A program made the translations under genes and the position numbers. Shown one piece after another: positions 1 through 5,461 of a stretch of 6,839 nt of DNA. The notes beneath the pieces were generated by a model, which saw only the letters and a program-made list of their open reading frames with translations, searched no databases and was not told the origin of the DNA. Position 1 is the first letter of the stretch; every line of letters starts with the position of its first letter. Source of the stretch: Candidatus Dormiibacterota bacterium (GTDB lineage Bacteria > Chloroflexota > Dormibacteria > Aeolococcales > Aeolococcaceae); contig DAIDIX010000098.1 of assembly GCA_027451645.1 (NCBI GenBank), positions 1-6,839 on the forward strand, given 5' to 3'.

Positions 1-288
1 GCATGCTCATCTGATAATGGTGCAACGTTTCACATTGCATCTCTTCCCGTGAAGGGCAGTGGAACACGCTTCATCACGGGAATGGCCTTTCCGTCTCCAA
101 CGGAAGGATGGATCGAACTTGCATCACCCACAGCTTCAGGACTTTCTTCCGCGCATGCTCAAGCTGAGACTGTCCCACTCGGGGGTGGTCCAGAGAACTT
201 GTATGGTGTGATATACGCAACGAGCAACTGTGGGCAGAGCTGGACAGCTGTCCCACTGCCGGGATTGAGACAAGCCTATCTCGCATGA
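1..288 (+). CDS. C-terminal end of an Asp-box (BNR-like) beta-propeller protein, 5' truncated by window edge
   Basis: The reading frame is open from base 1 to the TGA at 286-288, giving at least 95 residues with the true start outside the window. Two Asp-box motifs (S-x-D-x-G-x-T-W pattern) are visible. SSDNGATF is encoded at about 7-30, and the degenerate TSNCGQSW at about 220-243 has its Asp replaced by Asn. Between them lies a strand-like 'MAFPSPTEGWIEL' segment, typical of blades in BNR/Ycf48-like propellers. The protein ends 14 residues after the last Asp-box, as expected for a propeller whose final blade closes against the N-terminus. Asp-box propellers include sialidases, photosystem assembly factors and many exported proteins of unknown role, so no enzymatic activity can be claimed. 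A GTG at 49 could formally start a shorter ORF, but the Asp-box upstream of it argues for a continuing protein. It lies 82 bp upstream of another exported propeller-type gene on the same strand. Confidence 0.72.
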   Translation, partial: ACSSDNGATFHIASLPVKGSGTRFITGMAFPSPTEGWIELASPTASGLSSAHAQAETVPLGGGPENLYGVIYATSNCGQSWTAVPLPGLRQAYLA

Positions 289-358
289 AATGAAATGATA
301 CAAAGCGTGATCAGCGGATTTGTAACATCTCATTACACCAAAGCGGAATACAGGCGAT

Positions 359-364
359 TATGCT
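359..364 (+). promoter_or_regulatory. Possible -10 element (TATGCT) of a leaderless transcript
   Basis: TATGCT fits the TANNNT pattern of actinobacterial -10 boxes and ends 6 nt before the ATG at 371. Transcription would then begin at or next to the A of the start codon. No Shine-Dalgarno sequence is visible before this ATG, which agrees with leaderless translation. No good -35 match is seen at 16-18 bp, so this is a suggestion only. Confidence 0.3.
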
Positions 365-370
365 TTCCGT

Positions 371-2065
371 ATGACGCGACACAGATCAGGCTGGCCTCTA
401 CGAAGGGTGCTGATTCTTCTCTGCACATTCTGCCTTCTCCTTCTTCCCCTGCAGCAGGTGCGTGCAGCAGCGGGGTGGATTTCTGTGACTTCTGCTGATA
501 CGAGTTCCTCCCTTGGGAATGAACTGCCAGGAATCTCCTGCATCTCAGGAGCCAGCTGCTGGGCTGTCGGCTGGTCAGTCAATGCAGGAGGGTTTGACCA
601 GACACTGACAGAACAGTGGAATGGAGCGCAGTGGCAGATCATTCCGTCAGCCGACCCCGGAGGAAGTGCGGAGAACAATGGCCTCTATGCAGTAACCTGT
701 GTGTCCAGCTCGGACTGCTGGGCTGTCGGCTGGTACCTCAACGGTTCGGGAGATGATCTCACGCTCATCGAGAACTGGAATGGCACTGCCTGGACACAGT
801 CCACAAGTCCAACCCCTGGCACGTTGACGACTGGATCCACCTTTGGAATCACGTGCACCAACTCAATAGTGTGCCTGAATGGCATTGTCTGCCCGAATGC
901 ATCGGACTGCTGGGCTGTTGGCTACTACGGTGACTCAGCAGGGGACACTCAGACACTCGCACTGCAGTGGAATGGCACCTCATGGAACCAGGTGGCGACT
1001 GCAAATCCCTCGGGAACAGGTGCGAACAATGGGTTCAACGGAGGTGTGGCATGTCTCTCCACAACAGACTGCTGGGCAGTTGGCTGGCATGTCGTGACGA
1101 AGGTCATAACACTTGCGGAACAGTGGAATGGGACAACCTGGAGTCAGGTTGCAACTGTCGACCCCTCGAGCAGCTATGAGGCCCTTTTCGGCCTTGCCTG
1201 CACCTCGGCAACCAACTGCCTTGCAGTCGGACGCCAGAATTCATCAACCTACATTCCCCTTGCAGAACAGTGGAACGGCACTGCCTGGGCACAGGTGACA
1301 GCACCTGCAGTTGGAACAGGGAACAACATTCTGTACGGCATTGCCTGTGCAAGCACATCGGACTGCTGGGCTGCAGGGTATTCGACAGACACATCAGGTT
1401 TCACGCAGACACTCCTTGAGCAGTGGAATGGCTCCACATTTGCTGCAGCGACAACGCCCAACACGTCGACCTCCGAGACGAATGTGCTTTTCAGTGTGTA
1501 CTGCTGGTCGGATGCATCATGCATTGCTTCTGGTGGAGGAGCATCTCCGTCGAATTCCGTCATGCAGACGCTTGTGCTTGAAAATACTCCTGCCCTTGTC
1601 GTTGGCGCAACACTTGCAGGAGGTACCCTGTCGTTTGTAACTGCACCTTCAAATGTTGTGTTCACTCCAATCACTCTTGGAGGCACGGATCAGTCGACAT
1701 CAGCAACTGAGGTGCTGGACATTGGTGACAACACAGGAACTGGTTCCGGCTGGAATGTCACCATCTCGAACACACCGTTCGTGAGCGGTGCCAACACGCT
1801 TCTCAACAGTGATTTCACGGTACCGTCCGCCCCGGTCGTGTCCTGTGATGCAGGCGTGACCTGCACTGCAGCAACGTGGAGCAGTGCTGTAGCGTATCCA
1901 TTTGCCATGCCAGGTGCAACAGCAACAAAAATGCTTTCTGCGAACGTGTCCACAGGACTTGCGAACCAGTCGGTGACACTCGACTGGAAAGCGGTGTTCC
2001 CAGCAGATGCATACAGTGGCACGTATACCTCAACGTGGACCCTGACACTTGCAGCAGGTCCGTAA
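371..2065 (+). CDS. Secreted CWAVG/EQWNG repeat protein (predicted beta-propeller) with C-terminal WxL-like domain
   Basis: The product has 564 residues. Residues 1-34 form a clear signal peptide: a basic RR-containing start, a hydrophobic core LILLCTFCLLLLPL, and likely cleavage after VRA near residue 32. From about 51 to 405 there are six clear repeats and a decayed seventh. Each follows the pattern 'C-x4-5-(D/S)CWAVG ... TLxEQWNGTxW'. The two cysteines in each repeat probably form a disulphide outside the cell. Repeats start near 51, 104, 157, 222, 272, 321 and 373. Seven units would suit a seven-bladed propeller, which is inference. Residues about 430-564 resemble a WxL-type wall-binding domain: 'GWNVTISNTPF' in the middle and 'YTSTWTLTL' at the very end. 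No in-frame start lies upstream before the TAA at 323-325, and the signal peptide supports ATG 371. The next gene follows after about 60 bp without a visible terminator. The ligand and role are unknown. Such repeats occur in uncharacterised exported proteins of Actinobacteria and Chloroflexi (recalled, not searched). Confidence 0.9.
   Translation: MTRHRSGWPLRRVLILLCTFCLLLLPLQQVRAAAGWISVTSADTSSSLGNELPGISCISGASCWAVGWSVNAGGFDQTLTEQWNGAQWQIIPSADPGGSAENNGLYAVTCVSSSDCWAVGWYLNGSGDDLTLIENWNGTAWTQSTSPTPGTLTTGSTFGITCTNSIVCLNGIVCPNASDCWAVGYYGDSAGDTQTLALQWNGTSWNQVATANPSGTGANNGFNGGVACLSTTDCWAVGWHVVTKVITLAEQWNGTTWSQVATVDPSSSYEALFGLACTSATNCLAVGRQNSSTYIPLAEQWNGTAWAQVTAPAVGTGNNILYGIACASTSDCWAAGYSTDTSGFTQTLLEQWNGSTFAAATTPNTSTSETNVLFSVYCWSDASCIASGGGASPSNSVMQTLVLENTPALVVGATLAGGTLSFVTAPSNVVFTPITLGGTDQSTSATEVLDIGDNTGTGSGWNVTISNTPFVSGANTLLNSDFTVPSAPVVSCDAGVTCTAATWSSAVAYPFAMPGATATKMLSANVSTGLANQSVTLDWKAVFPADAYSGTYTSTWTLTLAAGP
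521..1585 (+). repeat. Seven degenerate tandem repeats inside the secreted propeller gene
   Basis: Units of roughly 45-60 codons encode a 'SCWAVGW' or 'DCWAVGW' core followed by 'EQWNG'. DNA similarity is high in the cores: GCTGGGCTGTCGGCTGGT is shared by units 1 and 2 (near 557 and 717). CAGTGGAATGG recurs near 614, 965, 1120 and 1422, and CAGTGGAACGG near 1268. Unit 3 is longer because of a small internal duplication, unit 5 has CLAVG, unit 6 has CWAAG, and unit 7 has lost the WNG core. These repeats probably arose by blade duplication and could recombine. Confidence 0.85.
866..901 (+). repeat. In-frame 18-bp imperfect tandem duplication in repeat 3
   Basis: Two adjacent six-codon units encode IVCLNG and then IVCPNA. 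At DNA level the units differ at a handful of positions. The duplication adds extra cysteines (168 and 174) to the loop just before the third DCWAVG core. It explains why this blade is longer than its neighbours. Confidence 0.6.
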
Positions 2066-2125
2066 CGCCCAGCGTGGAGCGAACCTTCACGTGGACACCT
2101 TAGCAGTCGAGTGGGAAATCGTTTG

Positions 2126-3550
2126 ATGGGACAAACACCACCTGCACATCACCTCACCTGCATGAACGGCCATGCACATGTACACCTTGGACCTGCAGTG
2201 AAGGGATGTCCTCTTTGCGGTGCACCGCTCTTTGGCACCTGTCCCAACGGCCATGCATTCCGCTGGGGTGACGTACGCTGCAGGGTCTGCGGAACAGCAC
2301 TCCACAAGACTTATGCTGACAATCCAGAGTTCGTGCAGTATGCACGTGCAGCGACATGGAAGTCGAGATGGTGGATTGCCTTCCTCGCTCTCGTCGTGGC
2401 TGCAGTTGTGTTTGCAGTGCTGACGTTTCCGTACCAGTCGCTTCTGCATGGAATGACTTCGCCTCGTCCAGCTCCCACTTCCAGTACCTTCAGTCTGTAT
2501 CCCACTGCGGATCATCCTGTTGCGGGTCCCCGGATTTCCCTCCCCAGTGCACTCTTCGCGAACACACCATCTGGTGATGGGGTGCTTGTGACTGCAGATG
2601 AAGCGAGCAGGATTGCCCGAGCGGACTGGCCACTCTGGCAGAAGGCGATGATCACGAATGACACGAGGGCACTTTCCGAACTTGTTGCTCCGGGCGCGTT
2701 CCAGACAGGAATAATTGCAGCCTGTGCACTCGATGGACACAGCTGCACCACGTATGCCTCACCTCTTGTACTTCATTCGCTCACAGCAGTCGTGCCTGTG
2801 GAAACGTCGTATCCGCTGTACTTTCTTGCAGAGGTAACTGCAGCAGGATCGATTCCTTCATCTTCAAGTGGTATTCCGCTTACAGGAATGACTGTCGAGG
2901 AGATCTTCACAAGAGGATCCCCGCAGAATCCATGGCGAATAGCTGAGTATATGGAGATTTCGCCACAGTCGGATGGCAGTTTCTATCAGTTTCCATTCGC
3001 ATTCGAGACTGCGAGCGAGGCAGGGTATCCCTCCCTTCCAGTAACAGACACATTCAATCCTGTCCCAAATGCAGGCACTCCAGGCATTTGGGCATCAATA
3101 TATGAATCCTCACTTGCAGAGTACTGGCAGCACTGGAAGGTTGCAGGTTCCCCACCAGTGCCGTCACTCTTTCCTGTTTCAGGAAATGCATGGTCCGATG
3201 GCCAGGAGCTTGGTGCCAGCTGTCGTGAGGGGTGTGTCACACATGGAACGGCAAACTACTACAACTTTCACAGTGCCCTGTCTCTTGGAAACTGGGTCTT
3301 CAGTGCTGCAGGCTCGCTTCCCATGGTGTGTGGAAGTATTGTCGATTCTTCACAAAACCTTCCTGCCCAGGGTGGAGGACTGCTGCACCAGGATCCGGGA
3401 CGGGAAAACTGGGGTGAAGTCCTCACGCCGGGCACGTATTCGGAGATCTCCATTGAGACACTGCATCCTGTCTGCATCTTCAGCTACGGTCCAGGAATCG
3501 ATGAGATCAGCGGAACTGCGTATGCCTATGCAGCAACTGGGAAGACGTGA
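2126..3550 (+). CDS. Single-pass membrane protein with two N-terminal zinc knuckle pairs and an exported domain of unknown function
   Basis: From ATG 2126 the product has 474 residues. An in-frame GTG at 2111 would add five residues; ATG is preferred because GTGGGA precedes it at 2111-2116 and nothing like a ribosome site precedes the GTG. The N-terminus carries two matching C-x3-H ... C-x2-C units: C12/H16 with C28/C31, and C39/H43 with C52/C55. Both read 'C-x-NGHA ... CxxCG', so this is a duplicated zinc-ribbon-like module. A transmembrane helix follows at about 82-102 (WWIAFLALVVAAVVFAVLTF) after a basic KSR, predicting zinc knuckles inside and about 370 residues outside. The outer part starts with a Ser/Pro/Thr-rich linker. 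It then has a helical 'ADEASRIARADWPLWQKAM' segment and several Cys (about 200, 207, 366, 370, 402 and 450) that could form disulphides. No family is recognised. The layout suggests a membrane anchor or sensor that works with the upstream secreted propeller protein, but this is inference from position alone. Confidence 0.85.
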   Translation: MGQTPPAHHLTCMNGHAHVHLGPAVKGCPLCGAPLFGTCPNGHAFRWGDVRCRVCGTALHKTYADNPEFVQYARAATWKSRWWIAFLALVVAAVVFAVLTFPYQSLLHGMTSPRPAPTSSTFSLYPTADHPVAGPRISLPSALFANTPSGDGVLVTADEASRIARADWPLWQKAMITNDTRALSELVAPGAFQTGIIAACALDGHSCTTYASPLVLHSLTAVVPVETSYPLYFLAEVTAAGSIPSSSSGIPLTGMTVEEIFTRGSPQNPWRIAEYMEISPQSDGSFYQFPFAFETASEAGYPSLPVTDTFNPVPNAGTPGIWASIYESSLAEYWQHWKVAGSPPVPSLFPVSGNAWSDGQELGASCREGCVTHGTANYYNFHSALSLGNWVFSAAGSLPMVCGSIVDSSQNLPAQGGGLLHQDPGRENWGEVLTPGTYSEISIETLHPVCIFSYGPGIDEISGTAYAYAATGKT

Positions 3551-3562
3551 GCATGCTCCGTC
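3544..3562. terminator. Possible bidirectional hairpin between convergent genes
   Basis: GACG-T-GAG pairs with CTC-CGTC around a CATG loop: seven base pairs with one bulged T. It covers the TGA of the + strand gene (3548-3550) and two of the three bases of the - strand stop. Neither side has a real T-tract, so any terminator activity is probably weak. Confidence 0.3.
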
Positions 3563-4181
3563 AGGGGCGAATGCCGTTCCAGAACAGGTCGACAAGAGAC
3601 TGTGCTGCAGCATGGGGGTCAGGGAACTTCTTCTTGCCCTCAGTGTCAATTGCGGATCCGAGATTGAGGAAGGCAATGAACGAGTGGGCGAGGAATACGG
3701 GATCGATTGCTCGGCACTCATGTGCTGCGGTTGACTGCTCGAAAGTGGATATGAGCAGATTCCCGATCTGCGCCTCATGGGTACGGATCGTCGCGATCTG
3801 TTCTGGAGAGAGATCTGAAGTGGCCTCGCCCATCATGATGGCGAACCGGACAAACGGATCGGGTATGTGGAAAAAGCCCTCAGCAACCTTCTGAAGTCGG
3901 ACGTGTAGAGGTTCATTCTCAGCAAGGAGCTTCGATGTCTGGGATGCAGCACGTGCGAAGATCCACTCGGAGACTGCTACGACCAGTGTCGGCTTGTCAG
4001 GAAAGTGGTAGTAGATGGCAGCCTTTGTGACTCCGGCTCGTGCTGCAACCATTTCCATGGAGACGCCCTTGTAGCCGTGCTCCATGAAGCATCCAGATGC
4101 AGCAATGATGATTGCATCATGGGTGGGAACACGAAGCTCGGACTGGGGCGGACGGCCTGGAGAGCGTTTGGAGACAGCCAT
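3561..4181 (-). CDS. TetR/AcrR-family transcriptional regulator
   Basis: The product has 206 residues, a normal length for TetR regulators, which act as DNA-binding dimers released by a small ligand. The N-terminal domain is unmistakable. Residues 21-34 form helix 1 (DAIIIAASGCFMEHG), and residues about 38-62 form the helix-turn-helix with 'VAARAGVTKAAIYYHFPDK', the classic YYHF signature. A basic, Pro-rich tail (SKRSPGRPP) precedes it and may contact the minor groove. The C-terminal ligand and dimer domain (about 80-206) is not specific enough to name an inducer. The start is ATG at 4181-4179 because AGAGGTGA lies just upstream. The GTG nine bases further out would overlap this ribosome site and is rejected. 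It lies 30 bp downstream of mscL on the same strand, so it is probably co-transcribed with it. Its targets are unknown, and no clear operator is visible nearby. Confidence 0.93.
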   Translation of the reverse strand: MAVSKRSPGRPPQSELRVPTHDAIIIAASGCFMEHGYKGVSMEMVAARAGVTKAAIYYHFPDKPTLVVAVSEWIFARAASQTSKLLAENEPLHVRLQKVAEGFFHIPDPFVRFAIMMGEATSDLSPEQIATIRTHEAQIGNLLISTFEQSTAAHECRAIDPVFLAHSFIAFLNLGSAIDTEGKKKFPDPHAAAQSLVDLFWNGIRP

Positions 4182-4186
4182 GCGTG

Positions 4187-4194
4187 TCACCTCT
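4187..4194 (-). promoter_or_regulatory. Ribosome binding site of the TetR gene
   Basis: On the - strand this reads AGAGGTGA and sits 5 nt before the ATG at 4181. It decides the start, because the alternative GTG (4190-4188) lies inside it. Confidence 0.75.
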
Positions 4195-4211
4195 GTGAAG
4201 GAAATGCTGCT

Positions 4212-4640
4212 CTATGCTGGATCGGGGGAAGCAGTGTCGGGAAGTGTTGATGTGCAGAATGCACACCGCCGTGCCTTGACAGGGACATCACTCAGGCACT
4301 CTGGACACTGTCTGGTAGTGGGATCATCCGTGGGAGCACCTTTGGCATGTCTGGCAGCAAGTGCATTGACAGGCTTCACGATGAAGAAGAATACGCCAAG
4401 AGCAATGAAGAGAAATGAGAGGATGGAGTTGATGAAGTCGCCGTAGCCAAAGGTGCTTCCATGGAGCATGAAGGTGAGCTTGCTGAAATCCGGCTTTCCG
4501 AACACTGCCACAACGAGCGGAGTGATGAAGTCCTTTACGAGTGCTGCGACAATTGCTCCGAATGCGCCTCCCATGACTACACCGACTGCGAGGTCTACCA
4601 CGTTGCCCCGTGCAATGAATGCGCGAAACTCCTTGAACAT
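4212..4640 (-). CDS. mscL: Large-conductance mechanosensitive channel MscL with C-terminal zinc ribbon
   Basis: MscL is a homopentameric inner-membrane pore that opens under high membrane tension and releases solutes during hypo-osmotic shock. The 142-residue product matches the family closely. The amphipathic start MFKEFRAFIARGNVVDLAVG runs into TM1 (about 13-46, with the conserved GVVMGGAFGAIV pore-lining region). A periplasmic loop follows, with 'FGYGDFINSILSFLFIA' leading into TM2 (about 66-91), then a cytoplasmic tail. The tail carries C112-x2-C115-x10-C126-x2-C129 (CPEC...CAFC), a zinc-ribbon signature absent from the E. coli protein and, to my knowledge, found in actinobacterial homologues. 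The start is ATG 4640 with GAAGGAG 8 nt upstream. The gene is followed after 30 bp by a TetR regulator on the same strand and is divergent from the RNA methylase gene. The identification is firm; the role of the zinc tail (assembly, gating or metal response) is unknown. Confidence 0.97.
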   Translation of the reverse strand: MFKEFRAFIARGNVVDLAVGVVMGGAFGAIVAALVKDFITPLVVAVFGKPDFSKLTFMLHGSTFGYGDFINSILSFLFIALGVFFFIVKPVNALAARHAKGAPTDDPTTRQCPECLSDVPVKARRCAFCTSTLPDTASPDPA

Positions 4641-4780
4641 TGGTCATTCTCCTTCACTCAGATCTGCTGTACTGACGGTATCATGGTATGCGGCCATTGT
4701 GGATGACTCTGCAGGCTCACCCAATGGGAGGGGGCAGTCACTCATGGCAGTGCTGGCTGATTGCAGATGGGGAATGACGC
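4641..4780. promoter_or_regulatory. Divergent intergenic region between mscL and the RNA methylase gene
   Basis: These 140 bp must carry the promoter for the leftward mscL operon and the rightward methylase gene. The only candidate I can spell out is leftward TCCACA (4703-4698), a 17-bp spacer, and TACCGT (4680-4675); it is weak. GGGGA at 4769-4773 serves as ribosome site for the rightward gene. No operator palindrome or riboswitch fold is evident. Confidence 0.35.
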
Positions 4781-5332
4781 ATGGATGAGGGTGATTCGCG
4801 GAATCTCATCGACTACTACAAGTTCGTCGAGGATGAGGTGATCCGTGGGGATCTGGATTCCCGGCGCGTACCGCTTGCCATTGCATGCGAGAATTTCAGC
4901 CACGACATCAATGTTGCAGCAGTAGTCAGGTGTGCGAATGCGTTTGTTGCGAAGCGTGTTCACATCTGCGGGAGACGGAAGTTCGACCGGCGTGGATCAG
5001 TGGGAACTCACCACTATGAGCATCTTGAGTTCGCACCTGATACTGCTTCCGTCATTGAGCAGTACCGTATGCAGGGATACCACATCGTTGCTGTGGACAA
5101 TGTGAGCGGGAGTGCGGATATCCGGAGCCATCAATGGCAGCAGAAAACGCTCATGATCTTCGGGCAGGAGGGGAACGGCATCACTGACGAGTCACTTGAG
5201 CGTGCAGATGCTGTCGTGGGCATTCCCCAGTTTGGCTCGGTGCGCAGCCTCAATGTCGGAGTTGCAGCTGGCATTGCAATGTATGACTATCATGTGAAGC
5301 TCGGCAGTGCACTGGTGCCGGCTGAAGGGTAG
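4781..5332 (+). CDS. SpoU/TrmH-family (SPOUT) RNA 2'-O-ribose methyltransferase
   Basis: Family members transfer a methyl group from S-adenosylmethionine to a ribose 2'-OH in tRNA or rRNA, using a C-terminal trefoil-knot fold and working as dimers. All three family motifs are visible in the 183 residues. Motif 1 is N44-VAAVVRCANAF with the catalytic-type R50. Motif 2 is 'LMIFGQEGNGI' (124-134). Motif 3 is 'IPQFGSVRSLNVGVAAGIAMY' (148-168) containing S156-L-N158. The protein is essentially the bare catalytic domain plus a short N-terminal helix and lacks the L30e-like RNA-binding domain of longer rRNA methylases, so a tRNA target is somewhat more likely. This cannot be settled from sequence alone. 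Motif 1 has Ala where many members have Gly (N-x-G). The start is bounded: an in-frame TGA at 4775-4777 lies just upstream, and GGGGA sits 7 nt before ATG 4781. No terminator is visible after the stop. Confidence 0.9.
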   Translation: MDEGDSRNLIDYYKFVEDEVIRGDLDSRRVPLAIACENFSHDINVAAVVRCANAFVAKRVHICGRRKFDRRGSVGTHHYEHLEFAPDTASVIEQYRMQGYHIVAVDNVSGSADIRSHQWQQKTLMIFGQEGNGITDESLERADAVVGIPQFGSVRSLNVGVAAGIAMYDYHVKLGSALVPAEG

Positions 5333-5366
5333 GACGATGGTGGAGCACTGAGAGATTTCGTGGGGT

Positions 5367-5418
5367 AGCATAAACGTATAGCAATAAGCTAACCTTAACT
5401 GACAAACTAATATATGCT
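5367..5418 (+). promoter_or_regulatory. AT-rich promoter-like region upstream of the alcohol dehydrogenase gene
   Basis: These 52 bases are only about one-third G+C, clearly lower than the flanking genes. They contain possible -10 boxes TAATAT (5408-5413) and TATGCT (5413-5418). CTGACA at 5399-5404 resembles a -35 box but has no -10 box at the right distance. A start near 5425 would leave a leader of about 35 nt before ATG 5462. This is the most likely dehydrogenase promoter, but the exact boxes are uncertain. Confidence 0.4.
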
Positions 5419-5447
5419 CTGTTTCAGGCAGCAGGGCATCGAATGTC

Positions 5448-5456
5448 AAAGGAGGT
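5448..5456 (+). promoter_or_regulatory. Consensus ribosome binding site AAAGGAGGT
   Basis: This is the best Shine-Dalgarno match in the window, 6 nt (after GGAGG) from the ATG at 5462. It implies initiation at 5462, 31 codons before the conventional start of the dehydrogenase domain. Confidence 0.7.
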
Positions 5457-5461
5457 TGGCC

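Noticed and set aside
1..6. GCATGC at the window start and at about 153, 3551 and 4884 as a repeated signal
   Set aside because: About four copies in 6.8 kb is not far above chance, particularly given the general TGCA and GCA bias.
1249..1686. 145-codon - strand ORF
   Set aside because: It is antisense to the repeat gene and arises from the repetitive codon pattern there.
2066..2125. Possible terminator between the repeat gene and the membrane protein gene
   Set aside because: Only short matches around CACGTGG are present. There is no stable stem and no T-tract.
2087..2740. 217-codon cysteine-rich ORF on the - strand
   Set aside because: It lies entirely antisense to the zinc-knuckle membrane gene. 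Its Cys and Arg richness mirrors the codons of the real gene, and it has no domain or ribosome site.
3069..3734. 221-codon + strand ORF across the end of the membrane gene and into the TetR gene
   Set aside because: It overlaps two well-supported genes in other frames, and its composition shows no family features.
5395..5410. TTAACTGACAAACTAA as a possible regulator palindrome
   Set aside because: Only four of eight positions pair symmetrically, so it is too weak to call an operator.
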